Shown in pieces: positions 45,606-60,005 of a DNA stretch of 64,000 nt. The notes below the pieces were generated by a model. It was not told where the DNA came from. It saw nothing but the letters and a program-made list of their open reading frames with translations, and did not search any database. Position 1 is the first letter of the stretch, and each line of letters opens with the position of its first letter. The stretch is taken from the NCBI GenBank assembly GCA_013397845.1, contig VZTG01005432.1, positions 891,299 to 955,298 on the forward strand. Direction: 5' to 3'. Origin of the DNA: Melanocharis versteri (lineage: Eukaryota; Chordata; Aves; Passeriformes; Melanocharitidae). The position numbers and the translations under genes were made by a program.

Positions 45606-48600
45606 CCTGGAGATGCCAGGTCCCCTAATGGGTTTTCTGAATGCTTATGACTGCTTCAATGACTATCCCATTGCAACACTTCCAGAAACTGAAGGAAACC
45701 ACTTCTGGGCCAGGGTTAACACACTTCAGTTGAAGGTCACACTGAAAATCAGCTACTTGATAAGGATTTTCTCCAGGGGAGCTGGTAGACTGTCTCATGG
45801 CAGTGAACAAACCCTGCTCTCTGGATGATCTGCAGGCCCTCCAAGGACATGTTTTCTATTCTGAAATGAATTTCATGTCTTTTCCTTTACCCATGTGTGC
45901 CCTGTGCCGCTACCCAAACTCAAACCACCACATACATTCTTGTCTTTCGTGTTCCCTTATGCTGTGGTAGCCTTGACACCCCCCACTCCAGCCATGCATT
46001 TTATTTCAAGATCCGTTTTGTTTTTGCAGCCTCTTCACTCCTTCCCTGGCTCTTCTGTTTGAATTTGCTGTGTATCCTCAGGTGTGTGTTCTGCAACACC
46101 TTTCCGGTTAGCGTTTATGTTCATCCCAAGGCCATGAGCAGAGGGGACCTTTATGGAACTGCTCTTCTCTGTCCACTTGTACAACCCGAGACACTTGTGA
46201 AAGGTTGTCTGACACCTTGTACACCACCTCTGTAGCACTCAACATCACTGCCCCTGGCATGGGCATTATGGGTTTTGTTGAGTTGGCGTCATGATGGCAA
46301 GACCACTGGGAAGCCTGTTGCCCTGGAGGGAATCAAGTATGATTAACTGTAAAGGTATATTTGTGTATTTTTTCAAACTGAGATTTCCTGTATTTCTCAG
46401 ATTTGATTAGCTAAATTTTTTCATAGAGGGAAAAAAGCCCCAATTTTCATTTCAGGGAAATAATACTTCCATCCTCTGTATCAATGAGTGAGCTCCCACT
46501 TATCTGTTTGCCAAAACCAAAATTTTTGCAAAATCTCTTTCACACAAGGCTGTAATCCTGAAGTACAATAAGTTTAAGCAATCATTTTGTAGCTGGATAT
46601 TCCTTGATTCCCCTTGTATATCTAACTAGAAAGAAGAGCTGAAGAACAGCTGGGAGAAAGTGGAGTAATTTCTGTATTAGCTATTAGCAGGCCAGAGATT
46701 TTTCCTAAGGAAACTTGCCCATTTAAACAGAAAGCTGAGAGCACAGAGTTCTTTCCTACATCTTCCACTGAGAGTGAAGTGAAATGTAGGCATTAGTGCT
46801 AAATCGTTTTCAATTTTTGTAATGGTTTAACATAAATAGATTTTCCTACTCCAAGTCAGTACACTTGACAGCTGTTAAATACCACTCTCACCAAAACCGG
46901 CTCTTGTCACTTCAGTCCTCATCCCGGTAAAACTCCCAGTTCCCAGCTGAATCGTGAATCCCATGCTGCCAGGGAGCCATTGCGTGGCTCTCTGTGGTTC
47001 CTGTGCAGGGGCAGGCGGAGCAGCCTCTGCAGGTGACACATTTGTGAGGAAAGCGGGGGAGGCAGGAGGGTGTGGGGTTGGCAGCACATCCTGCGTGACA
47101 GCACCTGACCCACCTGCGACCCCTCCAGCCTTCGGCACCACCTGATGTCCACCCAAACGGGGACATGCACCAGGGGGAGATGGCTCCTGGTCCCACAGGA
47201 TTGGCTTTCTGACATCGAGATCAGGTGCCTCCCACCTCTCACTGGCACAGGTTAACCATGGTGACAGCCAGCTGAACCGACCTCCTGACGCCCAGGCAAG
47301 GCGCACAAAGAGGGGCGAGCTACCAGGGTACCACCTTCAGCTGCTGCTGCTGCTCCCTGCCGTTGCTACCAGAAGGACTCAGATGCCAGCAGAGCTGTGT
47401 CACCTCTGGAGAGAGGAGCACTAAGGGCAGCTGCAGTCCACTGCTGTCCTTCAGCTATTGAGTAACAATGCACGAACCCACACATTTTTTAGGGGAGTGT
47501 CTGTCATCTCACAGACGTAGTCTCCTCAGAGTGGGAAGGAGTCCTATAAAGCGCACTAGAAAGATCCTTTTAGTATGTCCTGCTTTTCTGGGGCTGCTCC
47601 AGCCCCTTTCAGGTGTCATGGAGGAGTAGGTGACCCTGCCTCTGTGGCAGCAGGCCTGCTTCCAAAACCACCTCTCCAGGGGCTGAGATTACCAGCCTGG
47701 CTGGATGGAGCTGTTCTATCTCCAGAAGCCCTATAAACAGCACACACGTGTGTAATTTGCCCATTACACCAACAGCAAAAAGAAAATGTTGCTTGCTTTC
47801 TGCACCATTTTTCCCTGGTGTCCTTTCTCTGTTATTTTGTTCTTTTCCCTCACAGTAGTCATTTAAACAATTTCCCATCTCACACTGAAGTGAAGTCATT
47901 TTAAGACGGCTTCCTCCTGTTTAAATTAGAAGGAGAAAGAAAGGGGAAAGAAAATCTTTCTTGCTTTGCTTTGCTGTCAGTCCTCCAATATGAACAAGTA
48001 GAAGCTATGTTTGTTGGAGATAAGTCCCTTCACCATTCTGGCAGGAGTACCTTGCCTATAAAGGTACTGTCACACTGCAAATCTGAGATAGAGAATTGCA
48101 AGGCACTCCCATGAATGTAACTGCCAGGCCAAAAATATCTAACTGCTGTTCTTTCACCAGAGTTGTGGTGGTTATGAGCTTTCAAACACAATATTTTCAT
48201 TATATTAATATTTTCCAATACTATGTTGAAATACATGGATAGCTAAAAAAGCTGACCTTGATAAGAGGAATTATATTTTTCAAAACTCTTAATGTTATTC
48301 TGAAAGATCAATAAACACAATATTGGAGGAAACAGTTCTGTTCATCAACACAGGACAATAACCATCAAAACAAACAGCCACCCTGCAGTACAGCTGCAGC
48401 AGCAGACACCAGCCAGGACACACTCCCCGAGGGGCTGGGGACCACGGGAGGGGACGCTCCTGCAGTGCCCAACTCCTTTTTGTTCACCAGCTACAGATGT
48501 GACCAGTGGGACCACTTGTTTCTTCGCCTTCTTCCTCTGGCTGATCAGCCTGACCACATCTGCTTCTAAACTGGCTAAACTTCTTGGGTCCAATTTCTGG

Positions 48601-51600
48601 GGATTTTTTTTTTCTTTTTTTTTTTAATATCACTGCTAATGGACTTCTCTAGGAGATGGGAGAGTGGAAGAATTTACACAGATGATGTTTCAAGTATACA
48701 GGAGAGAGTAAGAACAGCTTTACTGCTCGTGCTGGGGGAGCCCAGCTCAGCCAGGGGTGCAGGCACAGCCCTCACCATGACTTTGAACCAGGCGTTTGCT
48801 CTGCTCTCATCAGCTCCTCACTTGCTGAATGTTGAGCACATGTTTGGGAAGTGCTCAGAAGCTGGGGTAACGAACACCACTAATGAATGGAGGTTGAAAA
48901 AGGATATCTCACTTCCCAGTTCTGGCTCTCAGGGCATTTCCCCAGCCTCTCCTCCCTCCAGGGAGCCCTGTGAGCAGCAGGAGGTGCTCAGGACCATGAC
49001 TCCGTGGCTGGATTTAAGCTGCTTGGCCAGGAAGAGGCACAGTGAAGGTGCTGCATCCCGGAGCATGAGAGCAGCTGTCTCCATCCATAGCTTCAAGCAC
49101 TACCACAGCAACTAATCAGTGTTGTTTATTAGTGCTGCATTCCCCTAGCTGGGCACGCTGCAGATTGCAGCTGCTAGGGCACTCCCCACGGCCCCAGGAA
49201 AAGTCCTGGAAGCAAATTGCCTTGCAGCGTGCCCTGAGGGTCAGCTAATCCTGCCCCTGCAGGACCAGAGCAGATGGCTGAGCTTTAGACAAGGAAACCT
49301 CGTGCAAAAAATCATCTGTTTAAGGAAATGATTAAGGGTTTTCATCTTCTCTGCAGTGAGATATTTCTTGCTATGTGGTGAGACCAGTCTTGCTGGGGAT
49401 GCTGAAGCTGCAGAAGCTGAGAGTGATGCAGCAAAGTCCCCTCGCCAGTGCAGCCTGAGTGGGAGCTGGTGGTGTGAGCCCTTCATGCACCTTCCTGAGC
49501 CCCTCCCTGCCTGCAGCAGACTCCCCAGCATGGCCAGCAGCTCACGGGGTGGCCTTGCCTTCTGATCAGGAGGCTGGGAGCCCAGCAGGCACCACTCAAC
49601 ACAGATACACAGCAGTGAGCCTGAGGAGAAGCACCCCATGCCACCAGTGCACCATGAGCACCACGCTGCTCCAAAGATGAACAGCACATGAATGGCAACC
49701 TCTGCTGAGCATGCAGAAGAAAATGCTCGGGAGAAATTGAAGAGCAATTTGGTTTTGTCCGGCTGAAAGGGGATAAAAGAGGATCCAGCATACATTCTCC
49801 TGGTGAGAGGATGGGACTTTGGCTTTGTCTACGGCAGGACTGACTTTCCGGAGACACCTCCCCAGGGTGCTTAGGTGAGTGTAACCTCGCTGTCGCTCCT
49901 GGGTGACTTGTGCTTCCTCACACTCCTGTGCTGTGCCCACTGCCCTCACCAAGTGGGCTCCTGCCAAGGCCGCAGCAGTGCTCTGGCTGCACACCTTCGC
50001 TCCCGGCGCAGCCTCTCCCCTGGGCTCAGGCTGGGCACGCCCGTCCCGGCACAGCCCGTCCTGCAGCGGGGTGCCAGTCTAGCCTGGTGCTGGCTTGTGA
50101 TTGATATATGGCGTTAATTTTAGTTCACAGGGGAAGTGCACATGGCCTGTGGTTTAGAGAGCTTCCTCACAGGCAGACAAAGGTCTCACAAGTGAGAGAG
50201 TGCCTCACAAGCAATGGCAAGCTGAGGGGGGAGATGAGAAAAATCATCCAACAGCTGTTTAATTTGCCTCCTGGATTTTGCTCCCCTTAGTTTCATATGT
50301 TTGAGCTTTTCTCCTCAAACAAGAGAGCTACTAATATACACCTTAAATAAACTTTCACATAAGGCATTTTCACATAATCAGATTATTCCAGGAGCTGGAG
50401 TATCAGAGGAAAGCCAGAGTCTGTTACATGAGGTGTGAACACAGAATCCCCTGAGCATCAGGGTGCTGTCACTTGGATAGATGGGAGGCACATTTTTGCA
50501 GGGGGAGGATTATCCTTCATTTTGAAGATTCACATTTTGATCCAGTTAACCTCCTGAACATTTAGCAGCCCCTCCCAAATTTTATCAGAGCCTCAAGGGA
50601 CCAGTGGTGGGAGAGCAGTGCAGGAGGAGGACAACACATCATGACAGCACAAGACTGCAGCAGATGGAGAAGCTGTGAAAAGATCAGGGTCACTGAAAGG
50701 GCAGTGCTTGGATCCTGGCTGTGGCAGGGATTCTCCGTTGTTTGATGATAATTCTATGAACTTGGATTTGCCAGTGGTTTTGAGCAGCTATTGGTAAGAG
50801 CACCAGCACCAGCCATATCACCCTCATTATTCTGCTGTGAACTTCTGAGGTAGCAAAGTCAGATAAACCAGGCACAGGTCAAGAGTTGCTCTTTGAGTCA
50901 TCAATCTGATGATGACCCACAGTGTGTCTGAAAGCCAGCAATTGAAAACCTCCCAGGTTTCTGATCCTTTAACTGTAAAATGGTGCAAACAAAGTATTTC
51001 AGTTAAAAAGCCTGAAACTCAAGTTTGAGCGACACATTGTTATGATTAATCTCATATCTGTGGATGCTTAGGAAATGAAACTAAAAAGGAGCTCTGATCT
51101 TCAATTTCCTAAGTTCAGAAATTATTTTATCTTCAGACCGATGCAGGCAACACTATGTTTCTTTTCTTTAAGGGGCATGAAGGGGCAGTAAAATGTAAAT
51201 TGGGACTGTGAGTGTCTAATTCATGCAATTTCATCTCTGCCATTTTGCTCATCAGTTGAGTCTAAATGGGAGGAGAAGGAGCAGGTTTGCTTTCAGGCAG
51301 CTTGGTTTCCATGGGACTTGGAGTTCCCGATGGGTTCACATCCTCACCACAACAGCTGACGTGACCAGCTACGGTCACATTCAAGGCACTGCCTGTGTTG
51401 GCTAAAAAATGCAGAGTTTTGCTGTCTTAATAGTCCAAAGCTGGCTCTGGTTCATAGTGGAGGCTCCTCTTGGATTAATGTACCTGTGAAAGCTTTGCCA
51501 GCCTGCTTAAACAGTGTGTCAGTGCAGCACATGGTGGGGCCTAGATCCGGTTGGATATTTTCCAGCTGAATGCTTTCTTCCACTTGAAGATACCAGTTGG

Positions 51601-54600
51601 CCAAAATGGGAATATTCTTCAGGAATATGTCGATTATGACAGATTGCAGCATCCAGGGGAGTTAAAACCCTGTCATGGGGGTTCTTGCTACAAAGCCTCT
51701 CCACACCAAAGGACCCTAGAGCTCCACAGCAGCTCACACACCTGCAGGGCTGGAAACAGGAATTGGTTTTGCCTAAGGGTCCTCCCCATTCTCCTCCAAG
51801 TAACCTTCCTAGCGAAGCTAGACTTCTGCAGGCAAACCAGGCAGGCATCTCTGCTTCCTCACAACAGATCTTTCCTAAGCTTTCTCAAATCTTACGAGTT
51901 TTCCCATAGCGGAAGTTTGTTTTTCTGCTCTGCCTCAAATACGAATCTTTAAAAAAAACGTATTTATAGGTCATTCTGGAATACCAGCACACACAGATGC
52001 ATTGGAATAATCAATGGTTAACTGCTTTGCTTCTGGGAATTCATAACAAATGCAACCATATCTCCTTCAAAGGAAGACAAACAAAAAGGAAAAGAAAAAA
52101 TATGATGAGACCAAGGAGACAAATCTTAAGAATAATGAAAAATGTTGTGTGGGCCTGAATTTTGGCAGCACATTACCTTGCCTTCCTCTCCTTGGACATC
52201 CTTGGGCTGGGGCTCACTCCCATCTGGGCAGGGGAGACACCAAGCAGCAGTGGGGAACAGCAGCCTGGCTTTGTGCCCAGAGAGCCAGTGGTGCTCTGAG
52301 AAGAAACTGGTGTGATATCTCACTCATCTCCTCCTGTGCCTGAGGACAGGGTGTAGTGGTTTTTTTTTTACCCCATTTGCAAACAGGGATCAGGATGCTG
52401 GCTAGGGCTGCTGCTGACCCTGCTGTGACAACGTCACATCTTCTGAAGCCTGGCCTAATTCATCTCATTTGAGCTGCCAAGTAGTTCTCAGAGGGTAAGA
52501 GCTTCAAACTGCTCCTGTCTTAAATTGATTTGAAGAGATTTGCTAAAAGCGAAAGACTTTGTATCCAGGCTACTCCCTGTATACAGCCCAGAACAGCCTG
52601 ACAGGGCTTTTTTGTGGAGAACTGAAACGCACTGCAAAGGGGATGGTAAGGAATGAAATTCACATGGATTGTTACTTACAGTTTGAAAAACCCAGCTTCA
52701 AACTCAGGAGCATCCGTACGAAGGGGTAACACACGAAACTAAGAAATTTGCACCTTGGTTTTGCTCAGGTAAATGTTCCTACTTCTGTCTTCATAAACAC
52801 TTCTATGTGATGGGAAATGTCACTGCATTACTGTCCTTGTCCAGGAGTCCTCCCTGGCTGTGTCTGGAATGGTGGTTTGGCACCAAAAACTGGGATTACA
52901 ATGGCAGCAAGGAGGCAAGCACAGGAGTGCGGCTCTGTGCAGTGAGAAGACATGGAACATGGATGCAGTTGTTAATCTTTTTGGGATGCTTTCTTCATCC
53001 TGACCTCACCAGTGTGAAGTATGAGTACCCAGATTAAGACTTGTGGCCTTCTGTGAGTTTTCTGACTTGCTGCAGGCAGGTGAAAACAGAGCAGACCATG
53101 AGACAGGGCTGACCCTGATTCCATCAGGAGCTGCCTTGCGATGAGCTCCCTGGCAGGGAGTGCTGGTACATCCACGGCACAGCCTCAGAGCAGGGTTTGG
53201 CCCATAAACTGCCACATGCCCTGGCTTTAGAAGAAGCTAGTGGCACTTAGAACTTCCTACAATGCACTCAAGATTTCAAAAATACTACTCTGCAAGTTGT
53301 GTCTCTGAAGGATGGAGCTGGGAACTCCTCTGCCAGCCACTGCATTATTCTCCTTAATTTTACCTTGCTTCCTTGTAATTTTTGTTGGGAATAGTTACTA
53401 TGAGCTTTTTGGTCTTAGTGCACATCTGAGTCTGATTATCAGAACTTTCCCAAAAATATCCTTGTTTTTCTCCTTCACCTCTAAACACTTGTGCACTGCC
53501 AATCCATGCACATCCACGTGCGAGGCTCGACTTTCTAGAATGCAAACAGGAAGGAATGAGTTTTGGTCTGCTAGGGGCAGTGCATAATTCGAGTACAATG
53601 ACCTTTGCACCTTAGGTTGTGAGTAAATTTCCACAGCTCAAAGGAGCAATTCAAGCACCTGAGAAATCCTATGCTAAACCTGAATTTCAGGAAAAAAATC
53701 AAGAATTGCTATGGCCATAAAATTGAGGAAAGTTCCATTTGCTCTGACCTTAAGGGTAGTTTCTCTCTACTTCCTGGGAACTCCTGGTGGTTTGCTCCTT
53801 CTGATGCTTACCCTAGAGAAAGCATGCTTATCCTTATTCATCTTCATTATTAAAAACCCAAAGAGGATTTACACTGCCTTTTGCAAAAAAATGTGCCCTC
53901 TAATCCTCCAAGTGTACACAGGAGAAATAGGTCCCAACCACTCAGGACTTTACAAGAGAAAATGGATTAAAGTGCTATAAAGAAAAATCTAACATGATGT
54001 TTTATTTCCCTTTCTAGTGTCCTTCCCCTATGCAGTTTACTTTTTAAAGTTCAATTCCTGTTGCCAACAGTGTGTATTTGTGTAACAGGGGCAGGCAGAT
54101 GTGTGCCAGAGGTTTGTGCCCTGCCATGAAAGATGGGTTAGGACACCTTACGTGAGGGAGGTCTCACCACCTGCCTTCATGGTTGGAACAGAAAAGCCAG
54201 ACAAAGGGCTGCAAGGAAAGATGGTTTATTTCAGTATACAGATGGAAATGGAGACAGAGAGGCGTGGGGATAAAATTTCCTAAGAACTTGGAGCTGCCAA
54301 GTGCAGGCAGGTTTTCAGAAGAGCTGAGCTTCCATTAGTAAGTAAAATAATGGGCTAATTTATCCAAAGGTCTCTGGACAAGGGGAAATGAGATCTTTTG
54401 GGGATCTTGCTTCATATAGTTGCTATAATGACTTGGCCTTAGTGCCAAGTGTATGAAAATCCATCAAAAGTGAGTTGCCAAAAGCGATGCAGGGAGCCTG
54501 CAGTATATCTGGGGATCAAATCCTCATGTCTCAGACAAAGTACATTATTCAGGCCTCTTACTTGTTTGGGAAGGACAAGATTTAGCTTTGGTTTAGCTGT

Positions 54601-54685
54601 CTTGCTTTAGAACAAGAGAAAAAAAAGGAGTGCAAAGCAGATCTTGCAGATCCTTTGTGGCCTTTTGATGTTTCCTGGGGTGAGC
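45606..54685. other. 9-kb stretch without a supportable gene
   Basis: No recognised exon, RNA gene or transposon. Poly-T tracts lie at ~48,605-48,626 and 52,362-52,371. G+C-rich patches lie at ~46,940-47,350 and 49,880-50,080. Open frames up to 184 codons (49241-49795 minus) overlap others on the opposite strand and have no domain. Confidence 0.5.
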
Positions 54686-54689
54686 TCTG

Positions 54690-54815
54690 CAACCAGGTTG
54701 GATGGGGCTCTGAGCAACCTGGTCTAGTGACCTTGCCCACAACAAGGGGGTTTGGGACTAGATGATTTTTAAGGCCCCTTCCAACCCAAACCAACCTATG
54801 GGTCTATGATTCTCT
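54690..54815 (+). mobile_element. CR1 LINE 3'-end fragment
   Basis: Contains ctctgagcaacctggtctagtg, gggggtttgggactagatgat, ttttaaggccccttccaaccc and tctatgattct, which are successive landmarks of the CR1 3' terminus. Severely 5'-truncated. Confidence 0.9.
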
Positions 54816-57800
54816 CTAAGAGGAGATGTTGTCAGGGCTGGTATGACTGTAATGAGGTAGAGACAGCCCCACAACACCCTACCCACCCTGGACAGTGTAA
54901 AGGGCTCTGGGGCTCGGTACAGTTTTAGGACTGCCATGCACATTTCATAATTTTTGAGCAAATTCCTTGGGGCTGCTAGGTGAGATGAATGCTTGGAGAA
55001 TGCCTGTGAGTAGGTTGGTGAAACATCTTACCTCAAGTCTTGTAATATCATGTAACTTTTCTTGTGGAAAACAAAGGCAAAGCTTGAGCGCTGCTCTGCA
55101 GACGGTGCGAGGGGTAAGCGCTGGGGTGGTGCCACACTTTCTGTCTTTTCATTCAGATATATCTCTGGTTCAGCATTTCCTTCAGACGGGCTTTCACACT
55201 GCATCCCGGACAGCCACGTGGCTAGTTGTAACACTAAGTAATTGAAGATAAGTAGCTGAAGGCAAGGCACACAAACAGAGGATTTCTTAAAGGTGCAGGC
55301 TGCAGTTCTGGATACACTAAAAAGAGACTTTTTCCCCTCCCTGCCACATGGACACATCCTGCCTTGCTGAAATTGTCGACAGCTGTCACATGAAAATAAC
55401 CAGGGAGCCACTGAGGCCATGGGACAGGACTCCAGTTCCTGTCAGACCCACCCTCGCTTTCATTAGCAGCAATTACTCCTTTTCCCAGAGGAGCAGCCAT
55501 CAGGCCAGACCCGCTCCCTTCCAGGTGGCTGGTTTTGCAATTTGCCTTCATGGCATGGAGTGAAAAACCAAAATGACCCCCAGACACTGGCTGTGTGATG
55601 GCACCTTCCAATTAACGTGGCTCATTTTGCAATCCATGGTACTGGGGCCTGCCAGAGGCCCTGGGCTCCTGCAATCAGGGGTGTGAGAGAAACAAGAAAA
55701 CCACTGTTATTACCTAACAAGAATCATCACACCTTTCTCTGAATACCAGTCTTTTCTTAAGTTTAGGAAAGATCTCTGCTGTTTTCCTCATTAGCCTCTA
55801 TTTTCTGGACCTCTGATACAAACCCCTATGTTCCTTTCCTCTCAGCTTATGTTTTCTCCATTCTCTCCACAACGTGCCCTGACACCTCCATCTGAACAAG
55901 GACCTCTGTTATTTGCTTCTGTCTCATGGAATGCACCAGCTAAAGCAGGGACTTCACCCTGACATCTTGCAGCTGGACCCCAGTGTGGGGCTGTAGGGGC
56001 ACAGCTGCCTCACCACAGTCAGCACCACAGACCTCGAGAGAATCTGCTCCAGTGCCTGCAGCACCTCTTCCCCCTCCTTCTTCACTGCCCTTGGTGTCTG
56101 CAGAGTTGCTCCTCTCACATACTCTCTCACTCCTCTCTCCTCTGCTGTTACTCCAGTCAGTTTTTCCCCTTCTTAAATAATGTTATCCCAGAGGTACCGC
56201 TCACTGTCACTGATGGATTCATCCATGGCCAGTGGCAGGTCCATCTTGGAGCCATTTAATCCTTTGCTCCTTCGCAGAGTCCTGCAGTTCCCTGTGAGCC
56301 AGCACTGCGGGGTGAGCAGAGCCTGCACCATTACAGGCAGTTTATGGTGTACTTTAGGGTTTGTCCAGTACTCACATACTAACACCCAGCACAACTTCAG
56401 AGGTTTCTACCTTGTGAAATGAAGTTGATTGTTGAAGCAGGGCTAAGCTGTGAAAGGTAAACCTTCCTCCACAAGTGTTCATTCCAGAAGGAGATTGATT
56501 TGTTCACCGTGCCAGAGCCATGGCAAAGCCTGCAGGGCCTGGCTGTGGGGCTCAGCCCACACCAGCATGTCCCTGCCCTTCCTCAGCACACCTGGACCTC
56601 CTGGGGCCGGGCTGGGGGCTACCCCCACTCCACGGACCCTGGACCTGCCCCCTCCCCGTGGGCACCTGGAGCTGAGTGAATCGAGCTGTCTCCCACGCAA
56701 CCCTGAGCGAGGGTCAGAGTCCGAATGCCATTAACTGGGAGATTCCTCCTGATGGCTTGGGTGCAGCTTCCTCACGGTAGGGGTAAGACCTGCTGGCCTT
56801 GGAAAGGGGAAGCGATGCCCACGTAGGGTCAATGGCTGCCAGAGCCCTCCAGGGCCAACGTGGCTTGGAACCCCCACACTGAGCACCCACCCTTTTTCCC
56901 TTGGGCTTGTAACAAAGGTGCACACACTTCATTTAAGGAGAAGCTCTTTGGTGGAATTGCCTGGATTAACCTGCAATTAACTGTAAATTTGTTCGATTTT
57001 AGCTTGTCACATCATTTGGTGTTTTATGTTCACTGATGGTCATGATTGGTGTTACTTTAGAAATAAACAGAACAGAAGCAAGCACTGCAATCTAGAAAGA
57101 AAATAATTCAGATGCATGAATGTAAATTCACTTGTTTTCTCTGTTTTTTCTTTTTTTTTGAGTTTTGACAGCTATCACAGTTTTGTGTCTTATTGTGCTT
57201 GATATTGTGAGGGGCTGGTTCAGGCCTCAGTTCATGGAGTACTTTGACTAAAGAAAACATTTGCTTTCTTTCACAACAAAAGTACCACGTGTCAAAAACA
57301 TAGAGCAGAAGTGTGAAAATGTGGTCTGTTGCCATTCCCAATGGGCTCCTTTTCCCAAAAGCTTATGTTTTTTACATTAAACATGAAGTTTTGTGTGAAT
57401 CCTAATGGAAGATCTTTTAACGGTGTGGATTGGCAATGTCACTTCTAGAAGCAGTTTCCCAATCCAAAAGAAACAGAAACTTTTTACTTCCAGTTTTCAG
57501 TTCACTATATAAAAAAGGGAGAAAATATGCAAAATAGATGAGCAACTATTGAAGTTCCTTTGACATGTAATTTCCCATCGACAATGTCTATTATGAATTC
57601 TTCATCCCATTATCTCAGAAGGAGTGGCCAGAGTAGGAGTGAGTTCTTGATGCTGCAAAATTGTACTTCATTGTACAGTTCATTGTGCTTCACATTTCCT
57701 TTCATCTGTTGCTTAATTCATACAAACTCTGACTGAAGTGCAAAACTGAATCCCTAAATAGTTCTAGCACAGGCTGTGTTTTTTTCTGCAGGCTTTAATG

Positions 57801-59094
57801 GGAGGCGGGTGAGCACTGCAGCTTCCAGACCTCAGCCAGTGTGATTACAGTGCAGAAATATCCAGCATTGCACGAGGCTGCTGAAAGGGAACGCTCCTCT
57901 CACAGGCCAGGAATGATTTGTTGCTGTTGACACTTGGGAAACAGCCATTCCAGCTCGGAACCATAATGAAGAGAGAAAGGGAACTGCGGAGCTGCCTTTG
58001 TTTTGGAGGCAGCGCTTTTGTGGTCTGTACTGCAGCAGGATACATCAGGCGGGGAGCAGGTCTGAGCTGCCTCAAGGCACGGGACGAAAACAAAAAACTT
58101 CATCAATAGGCAGGTGTTTGACTTCCAAATGCTGGATGCTGTGTTAGAGCCTAACTGGCAAAGGTTTCAGACTGAAATATTGGCATTTTTTTGCAAAATA
58201 ATATGAACTTGAAGGAACAGGTGGTGAATTTGTGTTCAACTTGTTGACTTGTCTAGGACAACAAAGGAAACAGACACTAAACCCGTCCCTCTGTTAGTAC
58301 ATTTGTCCACATCCCAAAGAAACTGGAGCTATGTGGAATGCTGAACTGTATTGCCTTGACATTTCAGAAATGAAACTCTGAGTTTCCTCTATGTTTGTTT
58401 TTAAAGTGCTGTTTCTTTGTAAATTGAGCACAGGCTGACCTAAGAGATAAGCTAGAAAAACCAAACCATGCATTAGGATCAAAAGCTTTCACTTAATTCA
58501 AAATTATTTTTGCTTTCCCTCCTCCCACTTTTTTGTTTTTAGTTTCTCTGGAAAAATGGACTCTTTTCAGGTCAACCTGCAGAGCAAAGTCTGCTGGCCT
58601 CTCTTCCTCCTGCTGTTTCCTACTGAACCAGCTAAGTAAAAATGAAAAATATACCCATCTGCAGCACAGAAACTTCCTCTGTACACAAAATCCCCCATCC
58701 AGGTGCAACAGGGACCACAAGAGAAGTCCTCTCTGGCAGACTGCAGCATTGTGGTGTAGTGGTCTGGTCCCCGACATACCAGTGTCTGCAAACTGAGAGC
58801 CCTGGGCTCTTCCAGCTGCAGCTTCCTTGTCCCTGCCTTGTGAGCACTTCTCATGTCTGCTTTCCTTGTGGGGTCCCAAGCAAGGGTGAGGTAGAGGCCG
58901 TAGCTGGAAAATATCAGTGGAATTGATGTTGTGACAATTACAGCCAAGGAAAGCCAGCTTGGGTGGAGCGAGCTGCTCGAGTGGTGGAAGGAGAAGTTGG
59001 TTCATGATCCAGAGGTAAGCTGATGGGAGGTTTGGGGATGTTTTGTGTCTAGCTCAGGTGCACATCTCTGCCTGTGGCACAGATGCTTGAGATC
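54816..59094. other. Non-coding stretch, no gene seen
   Basis: Mixed composition. 57,000-57,780 is AT-rich with a poly-T run near 57,152. Open frames up to 170 codons (58493-59005 minus) show no domain and overlap frames on the other strand. Confidence 0.5.
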
Positions 59095-59586
59095 TGTCCT
59101 GGTTTCAGCTGGGACAGAGTTAAATTTCTTCCTAATAGAGGGTACAGTGCTGTGTTTTGGATTTAGTATGAGAGTAATGTTGATAACACACTTGACGTTA
59201 GAGTAGTTGCTGAACAGTGCTTGCACTAAGTGAAGGACTTTTGAGTTTCTCATGCACAAGAAGCTCGGGGAATCATGGCTGGGACAGCAGACCCGAACTG
59301 GCCGAAGGGATGTTCCATTTCACAGAATGTCATGCTCAGTATATAAACTGCAGAGAGTTGGTTGGCAGGGGTCAATTGTCAGCAGGTGGTGAGAATTGTA
59401 TTGGGCATTCTTCCAATTATTACTATTTTTTAAAAGAAAAATTTATTTCAGTTATTAGACTGGCCTTACCTTGACCCACGGATTTTGCCCTTTTCTGAAT
59501 CTTCTCCCCATCCCACTGGGGAGGCTGCAGGGAGGGAGTGAGCAGCTGCTTAGCACTTAGTTGTTGGTTGGGGCTAAACCACAACA
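59095..59586 (+). mobile_element. Solo LTR of an endogenous retrovirus (avian ERVL-like type)
   Basis: It begins tgtcctggtttcagctggga and ends ggggctaaaccacaaca, the ends of a widespread avian LTR type. In between are gtacagtgctgtgttttgga, ccgaactggccgaagggatg and tatataaa at 59340-59347, likely the promoter. At 59454 attaga sits where the family has an attaaa-type poly(A) signal, apparently decayed. No internal retroviral genes, primer-binding site or second LTR adjoin it, so it is a solo LTR left by recombination. No clear target-site duplication is seen (agatc before, ggtta after). Family name from memory only. Confidence 0.82.
59340..59347 (+). promoter_or_regulatory. TATA box of the solo LTR
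   Basis: A perfect tatataaa in the middle of the LTR, where U3 promoters of this type lie. Transcription would run to the right. Whether it is active is unknown. Confidence 0.55.
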
Positions 59587-60005
59587 GGTTACCAATTTGC
59601 CCCACAAAACCCCAAGCTCAGGGGAGCCAGGGTGAGCCATGCATCAGGGGAAGCTCAGAGAGCTCTGTCTAAGCTCTGGGAAGCAGGCTGGCATCTCTGG
59701 AGATGCCCCAGTCCACCTGGGGAACCTGCAGGCTGAACTGGGTGATGGGCTCTGAACCAGTGCTGGTTGTTAAAGACACCAGACCTGTACAGAAAGAGCT
59801 CTCTCAGCCGTGCCTGGGTGACCCAACAAGCTGAGTCCCCGTGATTCTGGCCAGCACCCACGAGCCGGGCGCTGGCTGTGATGCCCCAGCTCCTCCTGAG
59901 GGACGGGAGCCGGCCAGGCTGCTGCTGGATGCTCTGCTGCCCTCCTCCCGATCCTGCGGGCCAGCCCGGGAGGGCTGCCCGCGTTTTTCAGAAAGGATGA
60001 TTACA

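Noticed and set aside
53565..53585. Second possible CTCF motif (tctgctaggggcagtg)
   Set aside because: One G short of the core spacing; too weak to report as a site.
58493..59005. 170-codon minus-strand frame
   Set aside because: It overlaps several other frames and has no domain, conserved neighbours or splice signals that make a gene model.
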